64,000 nucleotides of DNA from Desulfobacterium sp. (GTDB lineage: Bacteria; Desulfobacterota; Desulfobacteria; Desulfobacterales; Desulfobacteraceae): positions 1 to 64,000 of the forward strand of contig JAQYWC010000017.1 of NCBI GenBank assembly GCA_030145245.1, in the 5' to 3' direction. The position numbers and the translations under genes were made by a program. The notes beneath the pieces were generated by a model. It was not told the origin of the DNA. It saw nothing but the letters and a program-made list of their open reading frames with translations, and did no database searches. This document shows, piece by piece, positions 18,418-27,681 of this stretch (position 1 is its first letter; the number at the start of each line of letters is the position of its first letter).

Positions 18418-19566
18418 TCAGGGAGAAACAATCACTCCCAGTTTCTCCAGGGTGGCGTAGGTCACCCCTCCTGTTGCAAGTCCATGCTTCCGTTGATAGG
18501 CGGTGAGGGCGGCAATGGTTCTCGGGCCTATGAATCCGTCCAGGTCACCCGGGGAATGACCGGCAGCCGCAAGCGCCTGCTGCATCTTCAAAATCACATG
18601 GGGGGTGGTGTTGGTCTCACAAAGAATGCGCCGCCATTCCATCTGTCCCTCGTTTGTATGGATGGTCCGGGTGATGGTGGTGTACTCGGCAGGAATGGAA
18701 ATCTTTCGCTCCCGGGGGGGCACGACCATTTTTTTCACCTTAACGGTCTTGTAAACAGCGGGAATCTCAATGGTCCGGGTGGTTGCAGGTTTGACCACCA
18801 CTCGTTTTTTCAGGACCTGGTATTCTGCAGGGATGTTTATGGTCCGCGTCGTGGGGGCACGGGTCATCACTTTTTTCTTCACGGTCTTATACTGGGCCGG
18901 CACTTCCACAAGACACATGATCTCCCCTGTGGTGTGGTCCACTTTTTCAATGGGGCCGTGGCCTTTCTTCCAGGTGGTGTGGGCTTCTTTCACCAGGATT
19001 TTCTCCTCTTCCCACCCATATTCCGCCGGAACCTGTTCCAGCCGTGAGGCGGTTTCCCTGACCAGTATCCGTTCTTCAACCTCATCATACTGGGGAGGGA
19101 TCACCTCCAGGCGCTGGGAGGCCTCCTTGACCAGAATACTCGTCTCCTCCATCTCATACCGGGGCGGCGTTACTTCGATTTTTTCCGAAGCCCCCCGTTT
19201 TAAAACGTTTTCGGTAACGGTTTTGTAGGTAGGCGGCACAAACACCCGGGTATAGCATTCTCCCCCTTTGGCATTGGGCGGCAGCAGTTCATTTGCCGGA
19301 ACCATGCTGCCCGCAGCCATTGCGGACCGGGTTTTTTTCTCAAGGGCCTGGCGCTTCATTCTCTCCCTGGCAAGCTCTTTTTTATACCGGGTGGCTTCAT
19401 CCAGGGTTGTCTTTTGTTCCTTTTTAAGGGCTTTGATGGACTGATCTTTCACTTGCAGCTGGTTTTTCAGTTTAGCCACATGTTCCCCCTGCTTCTGGGC
19501 ACACCCCATTGGCATGAGAAAAAATGCGAACAGAATTACCAGCGCCAAACATCTACGAACCTTCAT
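18418..19566 (-). CDS. Repeat-rich lipoprotein with C-terminal peptidoglycan-binding domain
   Basis: 382 aa. The signal sequence has a lipobox (MPMGC, Cys about 22). A coiled coil (about 30-80) is followed by eight repeats of about 23 residues (about 108-310), each built on [VI]PxxY followed by charged beta-strand residues. The first four are Glu-rich (e.g. VIPPQYDEVEERILV), the last four Lys/Arg/Thr-rich (e.g. INIPAEYQVLKKRVVV). The C-terminal 65 residues form a PG_binding_1 domain (VILKMQQALAAAGHSPGDLDGFIGP...). It is probably anchored in the outer membrane and bound to the cell wall, with the repeats as a beta spacer. I do not know a named family for the repeats. Confidence 0.8.
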   Translation of the reverse strand: MKVRRCLALVILFAFFLMPMGCAQKQGEHVAKLKNQLQVKDQSIKALKKEQKTTLDEATRYKKELARERMKRQALEKKTRSAMAAGSMVPANELLPPNAKGGECYTRVFVPPTYKTVTENVLKRGASEKIEVTPPRYEMEETSILVKEASQRLEVIPPQYDEVEERILVRETASRLEQVPAEYGWEEEKILVKEAHTTWKKGHGPIEKVDHTTGEIMCLVEVPAQYKTVKKKVMTRAPTTRTINIPAEYQVLKKRVVVKPATTRTIEIPAVYKTVKVKKMVVPPRERKISIPAEYTTITRTIHTNEGQMEWRRILCETNTTPHVILKMQQALAAAGHSPGDLDGFIGPRTIAALTAYQRKHGLATGGVTYATLEKLGVIVSP

Positions 19567-19940
19567 GACAAATACTCCTTTGTTGAATGATATGAACCAA
19601 GGATTTGCCCTGTGCGTAAGATACCGGTTTTGCCGACGTTCAGGGTGTTGAGTTTTTCCTGTAATCCATCGGTGTACAGACGCTTTGGGGCAAACCCCAA
19701 CTGTATTTTCAAGGCGTGAAATGGAAGTCTTCGTTTGTTAGTGGAAGTAGAGAAATAAACGCTGGATAGGGAAAGAAAGCAACGTCTTGCAGGTGTTCAA
19801 AAAAAGATGAAACAGATGATGAGAAAAACAAAAAACACTATTGTTTATATACCACCCGGAAATGAGCGTTACAACCTCTTTTCAGGCAGTTATAAGAAAA
19901 ATCCTCAAATATCGTTTATGCCAGGGGCTTGATGTGCTAA
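19567..19940. other. Non-coding region between divergent genes
   Basis: About 370 bp between the repeat lipoprotein gene (minus) and the SBF-like transporter region (plus). It is AT-rich around 19735-19920. I see no gene, clear promoter pair or RNA structure in it. Confidence 0.5.
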
Positions 19941-19947
19941 AGGAGGA

Positions 19948-19995
19948 ATGTCTATGGGATTTTATCCCGGGAAGGTGACCGGTTGGGACCGTTAA
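19948..19995 (+). CDS. Possible 15-residue leader ORF before the transporter gene
   Basis: ATG at 19948 is preceded by AAAGGAGGA, by far the strongest ribosome-binding site in the region. It opens a frame of MSMGFYPGKVTGWDR that stops at 19993-19995, 17 bp before the transporter ATG at 20013, which itself has a poor ribosome-binding site. The arrangement suggests translational coupling or a leader peptide. It could also be a chance ORF. Confidence 0.4.
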   Translation: MSMGFYPGKVTGWDR

Positions 19996-20012
19996 TATGG
20001 AAGAAGCGTCTT

Positions 20013-20993
20013 ATGATGGAAAAAATTAAAAATCAGTGGTTTCTGCTCAGTCTTGTTCTTCTCTTTGTTGCGGTCATCTTTGACCGGTCAAATATTCTGG
20101 CGAGAATCGGGATTGCGCTGAAGGATAACCACTGTCCTGAAATGATGATATTTTTAATCTTTATTATTTCGGGTTTACTGATTGAAAGTGATCAGATAAA
20201 AGCGGGGATCAGAGATGTCAAATCAACGGCTTTATCCCTGGCAGTCATCATTGTGTTTGCCCCCATTGCAGCCTTGCTGCTGTCTCTGTTTTCCCTTGAA
20301 ACCGGTGTGGTCGTAGGTCTTTTCATCGTGGCGGTGATGCCCACAACCCTGTCTTCCGGGATTGTGATGACCGGAATCGCAGGCGGTAATATGGCACATG
20401 CTCTTTTTGTGACGATCCTCTCCAATTTAATCGCTATCTTTTCCATCCCTGTTATCCTTTCCATTCTTCTCTCATTTCTTGACCAGGAAAAGGAACTTGC
20501 CATCGATCAGGGGGCCATCCTCATCAAACTGATCCTGCTCGTTCTTTTCCCCTTGATGATCGGGATGGTGGCAAAAGCAAAGGTCTTTAAGTTCGGTCAA
20601 CCGGGCAAATTCAAGTTTCAGATCATTAACCAGTTTATGATTCTCGGTATTGTCTTTATCTCCCTTGCAGGGGCAAAGCAGGTGCTTGTGGGAAAAGGGG
20701 CTGCCTTTCTATACATCCTGGTTCTTGTGGCTGGTTTTCATCTGATGCTTCTGGGGGGGGCGCTTTTACTCGTAAAGCTATTCAGGGTGGAAAAAGGCCG
20801 GTATGAGAGCATTGTTTTTATGGGCTCCCAAAAGACACTGGCCCTGTCGGTGATGATCCAGGTCACCTATTTCAATGAATTTGGAACAGCCTTGCTTGTC
20901 TGTGTGGTCCATCACATCATTCACTTGATGATTGACGGGTATCTGAGTGCAAAGATGCGCAGGAACGCGATCCACATCCCAGGGAGGAAATAG
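20013..20993 (+). CDS. SBF-like (bile acid:sodium symporter family) membrane transporter
   Basis: 326 aa from ATG 20013 (ATG at 20016 and TTG at 19983 are in-frame alternatives). About ten hydrophobic helices. The layout matches the SBF_like/YfeH family, including helix-break motifs such as VAVMPTTLSSGIVMT and the paired ILSNLIAIFSIP segment, which in this superfamily form the sodium/substrate crossing. The substrate is unknown; such proteins move organic anions with sodium. The short leader ORF just upstream may control its translation. No partner gene follows in the same direction. Confidence 0.85.
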   Translation: MMEKIKNQWFLLSLVLLFVAVIFDRSNILARIGIALKDNHCPEMMIFLIFIISGLLIESDQIKAGIRDVKSTALSLAVIIVFAPIAALLLSLFSLETGVVVGLFIVAVMPTTLSSGIVMTGIAGGNMAHALFVTILSNLIAIFSIPVILSILLSFLDQEKELAIDQGAILIKLILLVLFPLMIGMVAKAKVFKFGQPGKFKFQIINQFMILGIVFISLAGAKQVLVGKGAAFLYILVLVAGFHLMLLGGALLLVKLFRVEKGRYESIVFMGSQKTLALSVMIQVTYFNEFGTALLVCVVHHIIHLMIDGYLSAKMRRNAIHIPGRK

Positions 20994-21066
20994 GTTTTTC
21001 TCTCTGGTTGTCCGTGTGGCTTTGGCAAGAAAATCATATAAACGCTTTGGTTATGGCTTGTCCGGG

Positions 21067-23190
21067 TTAGGGTCTGGGGCTGTATACGACCAGCATGGAT
21101 GTGTTGCAGTTCCGGGCCACATCCTCGCTCAACGACCCAAAAAAGAGCCGGGGCAGGCCCTGGGATTCCTCTGCTGCCATGACCAACAGGTCGTGATTGT
21201 CTGACTCTTTGATAATGGATTCAAGCAGGGCCTCGGATGGGTTTACTTTGAATTTCACCCCACAAGCCAAACCCGCTTTTTCCGTCCACCTTTCAAGAAC
21301 TTTTTTTTCAGAGGCAAGGGTTTCCCGGGAAGAACCCGATGGCATGAGACGCAGGAGCAGGATCTGGTGGTGGCCGATGGCGGCCAATGAACCCAAAACG
21401 CTTTTTATGGTTGTCAGGTCTTCATGGTCGATGATGGGAACAAGAATCCGTTCCGTGTGAAGTTCGCCAACAAATCTTGCCACAATAACAGGGCAACCTG
21501 CCTGGTTTGCGACTTTTTCAACAACCCGGTGGTATTCGTTGACTTTTCTCTGGGGGTGTCCCACAACGATTCCAAAGGATCTGTTCTTACGGGCAATCGC
21601 TACGATGCCGTCGGGTACGGTTTTTGCCCGGACAACTTCAAAACCGAGTCGGGTGCCCAGCTCTTTCGTCTCCTTTTCTGCGGCCTTGAACAGTTTCTCC
21701 TGGATGCGTCTCTGCTCATGTGATGTCCGTTTTGACTTTTCAGAGACCACCCGCACGGCCAGGGGGAGTGCCTGGTGGTAATTGGCGATCAGGGCCGCGA
21801 TCCTTGCCAGGGCAGAAACGGTTTGGATATGAGATCCGCAGACAATCACGGTCCCGTTGGAATTCTCAGGAATGGTCAGCTGCTCCCATACCCAGGGACC
21901 CAGTCTGACGATTTCAGGCTTGTTGATACGAACATCAAATGTGTGATTTGGGGGCCTCTCCCGGTATTTTTTTTTGCCAAATGTCGCCTCCCCCGCTCTT
22001 TCCACGGCAAACTTGGCGCAAAGGGGGCCAATCAGTTCCGAGAGCACCACCCCTGCCAGAACGACCGGGGTGATCACATCTGAAAATAGGGTGAGCCTGG
22101 GATCGCTCTGTATGAAAAAGATCAAGCCGATTGCCACACCCGCCTGGGGAATAAGCGCAATTCCCAGAAATCTGCGAACCGTGACCGGAGTCGCTGCAAT
22201 GCGGGAACCGGTATAGGCGCCTGCGATTTTTCCAAGGCACCTGAGCAAAAAATAGGAGAGCCCGATCCATCCGGCCACATCCAGTGAGATAAAGTGCAAA
22301 TGGGCACCTGCCAAGGTGAAAAAGAGGACCAGGATCGGCGGCTCAAAAGAGCGGAGTACATTGAAAACACGCACATCACGGCGGCCACGGTTGATGATGA
22401 CAAATCCGGCAGCCATGCCGGAAAGCAAAGGGGAAAAATGAAACAGCCTGGCCGTCTCTCCGCAGAGGAGGAGCATGGCAAGGCCAAGGGTGAGCATCTC
22501 CCCTTGGTGTCTCAGGTATTTTACCGTAAAATCAAGGATAAAGCCTGTTATGACACCGGCTGACAGGGAAAATAAGATCTCGCCGAGGCTTTTGCCCACA
22601 GCCACGACAATGGAACCGGTTCCCCCCAGCACATGGTGGGCAAAACTGATGGCCATCCCGAAAAACATGATTGCCAGGGCGTTGTCCACGGCCACCACCG
22701 CCATCAGGGTGGAGGTGAGGGGGCCCTTGGCTTTCAGCTCCCGCATCACATGGAGTGTGGCTGCAGGAGCTGTGGCAACGGATACGGCTGCCAGGAGCAG
22801 CGCCAGAAAAAAGAGATTGCTGATGGTCCATATGGGATCACCTTGGTATGTGGCCCGGGCGACGAAAAAAGTCCCTGTAAATACCAGAATAAAAGCACCC
22901 GAGGTTTCGCAGAGGCCGATCAGTCCAATACTCTTGATCATGTATTTCAACCGCTTTAACTCCAGGTGCTCGCCAATACCAAAGGCGATCAGCATCAAGG
23001 CGATCTGGGTGAAATGCTCAAGCCGGGTACCCATCACATCTTTTGTGATCAGGCCAAACCCTGAGGGCCCGAGCAAAAGTCCGGCCAGGATATACCCGGT
23101 CACAGAAGGGAGTTTAAGTAATTGCCCCAGCTTTGCTGTCAGGAAGCCTGCCACCAGCAAAATGGCAAGGGCAAATGTCACATCATGCAT
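21067..23190 (-). CDS. CPA2-family cation:proton antiporter fused to USP domains
   Basis: 707 aa. Residues about 1-395 form a Kef/NapA-type Na+(K+)/H+ exchanger with 12-13 membrane helices (e.g. ITGYILAGLLLGPSGFG-like start, VAVDNALAIMFFG with the conserved acidic residue, GVAIGLIFF). The cytoplasmic tail (about 425-707) holds two universal-stress-protein-like domains (TVIVCGSHIQTVSALARIA... and RILVPIIDHEDLTTI... ending DLLVMAAEESQGLPRLFFGSLSEDVA). In other antiporters such tails bind nucleotides and control transport. Strong AAGGAGG before the ATG. It follows the phosphodiesterase gene by 60 bp in the same direction. Confidence 0.88.
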   Translation of the reverse strand: MHDVTFALAILLVAGFLTAKLGQLLKLPSVTGYILAGLLLGPSGFGLITKDVMGTRLEHFTQIALMLIAFGIGEHLELKRLKYMIKSIGLIGLCETSGAFILVFTGTFFVARATYQGDPIWTISNLFFLALLLAAVSVATAPAATLHVMRELKAKGPLTSTLMAVVAVDNALAIMFFGMAISFAHHVLGGTGSIVVAVGKSLGEILFSLSAGVITGFILDFTVKYLRHQGEMLTLGLAMLLLCGETARLFHFSPLLSGMAAGFVIINRGRRDVRVFNVLRSFEPPILVLFFTLAGAHLHFISLDVAGWIGLSYFLLRCLGKIAGAYTGSRIAATPVTVRRFLGIALIPQAGVAIGLIFFIQSDPRLTLFSDVITPVVLAGVVLSELIGPLCAKFAVERAGEATFGKKKYRERPPNHTFDVRINKPEIVRLGPWVWEQLTIPENSNGTVIVCGSHIQTVSALARIAALIANYHQALPLAVRVVSEKSKRTSHEQRRIQEKLFKAAEKETKELGTRLGFEVVRAKTVPDGIVAIARKNRSFGIVVGHPQRKVNEYHRVVEKVANQAGCPVIVARFVGELHTERILVPIIDHEDLTTIKSVLGSLAAIGHHQILLLRLMPSGSSRETLASEKKVLERWTEKAGLACGVKFKVNPSEALLESIIKESDNHDLLVMAAEESQGLPRLFFGSLSEDVARNCNTSMLVVYSPRP

Positions 23191-23250
23191 GTTAAATTCC
23201 TCCTTTTTTTCAGGATGGAATCAAATCAGGTGGCCCAGGGGGGTGAAAGA

Positions 23251-23796
23251 CTACTCCATGTCAAGACTCAACAGTGTCCTTCCCCCAAGATCCTTCACCG
23301 CGAGGACCTCTTTCCCACAGATGCCGTAGGACCTGACACTTTTGTTTTTGGGCATGGAGACCGATCCTGGATTGAACAGGAAAATGCCCTGGTCGTTTCG
23401 CTGGCACACGGGATAATGGATATGGCCGTAGGCGTATACATCTCCGGTGCCAAGGCTTGCCTGCTCAACCGGGTACCGATGGCCGTGGGTCAGGAAAAAC
23501 CGCCGGCCCTGGTCCAGCACCACCGCATAGTCCCCCATCATGGGATAGTCGAGCACCATCTGGTCCACCTCTCCGTCGCAGTTTCCCCGGACCGCAATGA
23601 TTTTATCCCGGAACCTGTTCAGGAGTTCGCAGGTCTCCTTGGGCGCGTACCCCGGGGGAATGGGATTCCTGGGACCATGGTAGAGGGCATCCCCAAGTAC
23701 GATCAGGTAATCGGCCGCCTCTCTTTTAAACATATCCAGGGCCTGTTCGAGGCACTGGAGGTCCCCGTGAATATCAGCTATAAACATTAATTTCAT
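23251..23796 (-). CDS. yfcE: YfcE-type metallophosphoesterase
   Basis: 181 aa. It has the metallophosphoesterase blocks: IADIHGD, VLGDALYHGPRN, AVRGNCDGE and FLTHGHRY, then GHIHYP. This is the pattern of E. coli YfcE (184 aa), a metal-dependent phosphodiesterase of unknown physiological substrate. All metal-binding residues are present. It lies between a hybrid kinase gene and the antiporter gene on the same strand; the link is not clear. The start has only a weak ribosome-binding site. Confidence 0.9.
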   Translation of the reverse strand: MKLMFIADIHGDLQCLEQALDMFKREAADYLIVLGDALYHGPRNPIPPGYAPKETCELLNRFRDKIIAVRGNCDGEVDQMVLDYPMMGDYAVVLDQGRRFFLTHGHRYPVEQASLGTGDVYAYGHIHYPVCQRNDQGIFLFNPGSVSMPKNKSVRSYGICGKEVLAVKDLGGRTLLSLDME

Positions 23797-23839
23797 AAAA
23801 ATTTTCTTCTTGATTTATCCTAGGATTATTAGGAATACG

Positions 23840-25519
23840 TTAAGGTTTGGCACCGTCCAGAAGGTTCCGGATCGTTTTTCCAAGTTCGGACATTATCAGG
23901 GGTTTTTCAACATATCTCCTGATGCCCAGTGAGCGGGCTCTGTCCTTGGAAATTTTGTCGGAGTATCCCGTGCAGAGGATGATGGGAAGCCCCGGCCGGA
24001 GTTTGAGGAGCTCTGTTGCAAGAAGGTCCCCGGTCATCTCCGGCATGGTCATGTCCGTGACCACGAGATCGAATCCATGGGGATCGGACTTGAATCGCTC
24101 AAGGGCCTGAACGCCGTTACTGGCAGTGGCGACGCTGTAGCCCTGCTCCCTGAAAAAGATTTGGGCGATGTTGGCAAGACCTGGCTCATCATCCACGATC
24201 AGGAGCCGTTCCGTTCCCTTGGGATCGCTCTCCTCCTCCCGGTCCCTCCCTGGGGCGGACCCGGCGTTTTCGCTAACCGGAATAAAGACGTGGAAGCGTG
24301 TGCCCTTGCCGGGTTCGCTCTTCACAATGATGTGCCCCTGGTGATCCTCAACAATACTGTGAACCAGGGCCAGTCCCAGTCCTGTTCCCCGGCCCGTCCT
24401 TTTGGTGGTGAAATAGGGTTCAAAGATCCGGTCCCGGGTTTGTTGGTCCATGCCGTGACCGGTATCTGAGACCATCAGTTCGAGATAGTTTCCAGGTGCC
24501 AGGGGGCCAAGGGCAGGTTCCTGCCGTGGGATTGATTTTTCCACAAGTTTCACGGTCAGGGTGCCGCCGGAGTCGCCCATGGCGTGGTGGGCGTTGGTGC
24601 ACAGGTTTATCACCACCTGGTGGATGTTTGTGGGATCTGCCATCACAAGGGCCTTGGAGCGGATTTCGTCTTGTATCACAATGGTTGCAGGAAGGCTTGA
24701 TCTCAAGAGTTTCAACGCCTCTTTCACCACGATGAAGATCGGCAGGGCCTGTTTGTGGTGGCTGGTTTTCCGGCTGAAGGTCAGTATCTGCTGGATCAGG
24801 TCGGCGGCTTTTTTGGCACCCTTCAGGATCTGGTCGATATCCTGCCTGGCCTTTTCAGGGTTTGCGATATGGGACTTGGCCAGCTGGGAATAGCCGAAAA
24901 TGCCGGACAGAATGTTGTTGAAGTCGTGGGCAATCCCGCCGGCCAGGGTACCCATGGCCTCCATTTTCCGGGACTGGACAAGCTGGGCCTTGATCTCCGC
25001 CTTCTCTTTTTCCATGTTTGCAAGCTCTGTGATGTCCCGGATCATGGCCAGGGTGTAGGCTTTGCCCTCGATCTCGACTTGGGAGGCGTTTATGTCGCAC
25101 ACCATGGCTCTTTTGGCCTTCGCCTCCATGGTGATCTCCCTGAGGACCGATCTGTCAGAGCCGTTTCCGAGAATGAGTCTTGCCATGACGGGTGATTCTT
25201 CTTCGGGACTGACCAGGGCGTCAAGGTTCAGCCGGTTCAACTCTTCCGGCCGGTAGCCGAACATCTTTTGGGCCGTGGTGTTGGAGAGAGCAATGACTCC
25301 GGTGTCCGGATCGACCAGGATGATGCCGTCGCTGGTGCTGTTGAAGATCAGGCTGAATTTCGTTTCGTTTTCCTCGGCCCGCTCCTTTGCAAGCTTCAGT
25401 TCCTTGATCTGCTTCTGTAGCTGGGGATAGTAGCTCTTTCGCAGGGAACTTTTTCCAAGACCGACGATTCGGTTCCGCAGCTTGTTTTGTTCTGTTGGGT
25501 CATCAAAAGGCTTTGGCAT
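23840..25519 (-). CDS. PAS-containing hybrid sensor histidine kinase, cytoplasmic
   Basis: 559 aa with no membrane segment. An N-terminal coiled coil (about 30-55) leads to a PAS domain (about 50-170, FSLIFNSTSDGIILVD), HisKA of the GGIAHDFNNIL type, HATPase (DTGHGMDQQ, GRGTGLGLALVHS) and a C-terminal receiver (Asp in DLVVTDMTMPEMTGD). Its start lies 17 bp inside the end of the iron alcohol dehydrogenase gene, so translation of the two is coupled. This suggests it senses something tied to alcohol/aldehyde metabolism or redox state, but no target regulator is adjacent. Confidence 0.9.
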   Translation of the reverse strand: MPKPFDDPTEQNKLRNRIVGLGKSSLRKSYYPQLQKQIKELKLAKERAEENETKFSLIFNSTSDGIILVDPDTGVIALSNTTAQKMFGYRPEELNRLNLDALVSPEEESPVMARLILGNGSDRSVLREITMEAKAKRAMVCDINASQVEIEGKAYTLAMIRDITELANMEKEKAEIKAQLVQSRKMEAMGTLAGGIAHDFNNILSGIFGYSQLAKSHIANPEKARQDIDQILKGAKKAADLIQQILTFSRKTSHHKQALPIFIVVKEALKLLRSSLPATIVIQDEIRSKALVMADPTNIHQVVINLCTNAHHAMGDSGGTLTVKLVEKSIPRQEPALGPLAPGNYLELMVSDTGHGMDQQTRDRIFEPYFTTKRTGRGTGLGLALVHSIVEDHQGHIIVKSEPGKGTRFHVFIPVSENAGSAPGRDREEESDPKGTERLLIVDDEPGLANIAQIFFREQGYSVATASNGVQALERFKSDPHGFDLVVTDMTMPEMTGDLLATELLKLRPGLPIILCTGYSDKISKDRARSLGIRRYVEKPLIMSELGKTIRNLLDGAKP

Positions 25520-26651
25520 AGAGCTCCTCGATCTCTTTCTTTGTCGGCATCACAGGATTCGTGACAATACAGGGGTCGGTCATGGCGAAGTCTGCAAGGG
25601 CCGGAAGCTCCTCCTTTGAAATGCCCAGGTGGGACAGCCGGGTCGTGATGCCCACCCGTTCTCTGAAACCGGCCAGGGTCTCTACAAGCCTCTGACGGGT
25701 CTCTTTGGGATCCTGGAACGGTTCAAGGCCCATGGCCAGGGCCAGGTCGCTGTATTTTCCCCGGGCGTGATCGAAATTAAAGTCCACCACCGGCTCAAGC
25801 AGGATGGCGTTGCTCTCTCCGTGGGAGAGGTCGTACCGTCCCCCAAGGCTGTGGGCCATGGCATGGACAAGACCGAGGCTTGCGTTTGAAAAGGCGAGTC
25901 CGGCAAGGAGGCTTGCCAGCATCATGGCGGAGCGGTGATCCATCTCCAGGGGGTGGTTCAGGGCAGGTTCCAGGTGGTTCCGGATCAGGGAGACCGCCTT
26001 GATCCCATTGATGTCGGTGATGGGAGAACTTGCATTGGAGACATAGGCTTCAATTGCGTGGACCAGGGCGTCCATACCGGTTTCGGCTGTCAGCTTTGGG
26101 GGCAGGGTCGTGGTGGTCCCAGGATCGATGAGGGAGAGGTCCGGTACCAGGGATTTGCTGATGATGGCAACCTTGACCCTTCGTCTGGAGTCGCAGATGA
26201 TGGAAAATTGGGAGATGTCTGCTGAAGAACCCGCTGTGGTGGGCACGCAGATCAGGGGCGGGCCCGGCACCGGCACCCGGTCAACTCCTTCAAATTCCAG
26301 GATATGTTGTTCGTTGGAGCTGACGATCCCGATCCCTTTTGCGCAGTCGATGGGACTGCCGCCGCCCACGGCAACCATGAGATCGCACCCGGTTTTCAGG
26401 AAGGTTTCCGCTCCCTCCATCACCTCGTGATCCCTGGGATTGGGAGAAACATTGCTATAGATCTCCGTGGCAAGCCCCTCCTTTTCCAGGGATGCTGCCA
26501 CCTTTTGGGCCCAGCCGGCACTCAAGACCCCCTCGTCCGTCACCAGCATCACTTTTTCGGCAGCAAACTGCTTTGCATAGGAGCCGGTTGAGGCAAGGGC
26601 ACCAGGGCCGAAGATAAATTCCGGGGCGACAAATTTTCTCAGTTCATCCAT
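25503..26651 (-). CDS. Iron-containing alcohol dehydrogenase
   Basis: 382 aa from the ATG at 26651, chosen because AGGA lies before it and the family N-terminus begins here; an in-frame start at 26843 would add 64 residues with no homology pattern. The NAD-binding part has GGGSPIDCAKG; metal ligands are in TGMDALVHAIEAYVS and LVHAMAHSLGG...LSHGESNA. Family members oxidise alcohols or reduce aldehydes with NAD(P) and Fe2+. The substrate is not predictable. The gene overlaps the following hybrid kinase gene by 17 bp. Confidence 0.92.
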   Translation of the reverse strand: MDELRKFVAPEFIFGPGALASTGSYAKQFAAEKVMLVTDEGVLSAGWAQKVAASLEKEGLATEIYSNVSPNPRDHEVMEGAETFLKTGCDLMVAVGGGSPIDCAKGIGIVSSNEQHILEFEGVDRVPVPGPPLICVPTTAGSSADISQFSIICDSRRRVKVAIISKSLVPDLSLIDPGTTTTLPPKLTAETGMDALVHAIEAYVSNASSPITDINGIKAVSLIRNHLEPALNHPLEMDHRSAMMLASLLAGLAFSNASLGLVHAMAHSLGGRYDLSHGESNAILLEPVVDFNFDHARGKYSDLALAMGLEPFQDPKETRQRLVETLAGFRERVGITTRLSHLGISKEELPALADFAMTDPCIVTNPVMPTKKEIEELYAKAF

Positions 26652-26746
26652 GGTGTGTTCCTGTTTGCCCGCTTTTGCGTGTCTATTGTTGTCTGCAAGC
26701 ATATAACCGGTTGCGGGATCTGTCAAAAAGAATATAAGGGACGGTT

Positions 26747-27583
26747 CTATTGTGGCAGACTTGGGGGAACGGGCGCCATGCCGGATTTTATCAGGTCCCT
26801 GCATCGGGCGACAATGCCCTCCGGCAATTTTTTTAATCCCCATTTTTCCATGATTCCATCTGCGGTGGCGTCGGTGATGACAGTGCAGATGGCTTTGTTC
26901 ATTTTTCTCAGGATCTCCTTTTTCCGGGGATGCTTGCGGGATACGGCCAGATGAACCGTATGGATGGCCAGGGGCGGCTCCAGGAAGGAGACCTCCGTAT
27001 CTCTGCTGCCGAGATCAAGGTTGCGCAGCTGGTACAGGGCGTAATCCCTGTCCACCACCACGGCATCCACCCTTCCCTTGAAGAGCTTTTTGATGTTGGA
27101 TGTTTCACTGGCGGCATAGTCCTTTTTTATTTTTGGATCGTTGTCAATCCCGGGGGAGGACATGCTGCCGCGCAGGATGCCGATGCGATAGGGATGCAGG
27201 CTTTGGGAGGTTCCGTCATATGAAATACCGGAGTTTTTCAATGTCATGAGATAGAGCTCTATCTGGTAGTAGGGGATTGAGAAGAGAAAGGTTTCTTCCC
27301 TCTTTTTTGAGTAGTACGCATTCATGAGGAGGTCTTTTTTTGCGTAGGCAACTTCGACCATACAGCGGGCCCATGGCATGAAATGAAGGACCGGATCGTA
27401 GCCGCTCCTCAGGGCTGCGGCAAATACAATTTCGCTGTTGAAACCCTGGTTTGCAATTGATGGGGAGCTGTATGGTGCCCAATCCGATGCCGCAAGGAGC
27501 AATTTCTCGGCGGAGCGCAGGGGGGCGGGGAATGATATGCAAAGGGTTGCGATCAGCACGTTGATAAGGTGTTTTATCCTCAT
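26747..27583 (-). CDS. Family-3 periplasmic solute-binding protein
   Basis: 278 aa. Signal peptide (about 1-23), then the SBP_bac_3 pattern: LLLAASDWAPYSSP, PVLHFMPWARCMVEVAYAKKDLLMNAYYSKKREETFLFSIPY, and a second lobe with IGILRGS. No ABC permease or ATPase gene is next to it, so it may serve a transporter encoded elsewhere or act in sensing. It resembles in type, but not in close sequence, the protein at 31164-32084. It is followed by the alcohol dehydrogenase gene on the same strand, about 95 bp away. Confidence 0.85.
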   Translation of the reverse strand: MRIKHLINVLIATLCISFPAPLRSAEKLLLAASDWAPYSSPSIANQGFNSEIVFAAALRSGYDPVLHFMPWARCMVEVAYAKKDLLMNAYYSKKREETFLFSIPYYQIELYLMTLKNSGISYDGTSQSLHPYRIGILRGSMSSPGIDNDPKIKKDYAASETSNIKKLFKGRVDAVVVDRDYALYQLRNLDLGSRDTEVSFLEPPLAIHTVHLAVSRKHPRKKEILRKMNKAICTVITDATADGIMEKWGLKKLPEGIVARCRDLIKSGMAPVPPSLPQ

Positions 27584-27681
27584 CCTGACATACTCCTGTG
27601 GCGGCGGCCTTCTTATATCTCAGCCGGGTAACGGACGCTTTGAATCGTTCGCCACCCGATGATCTCCTCAAAAAAATAGGT

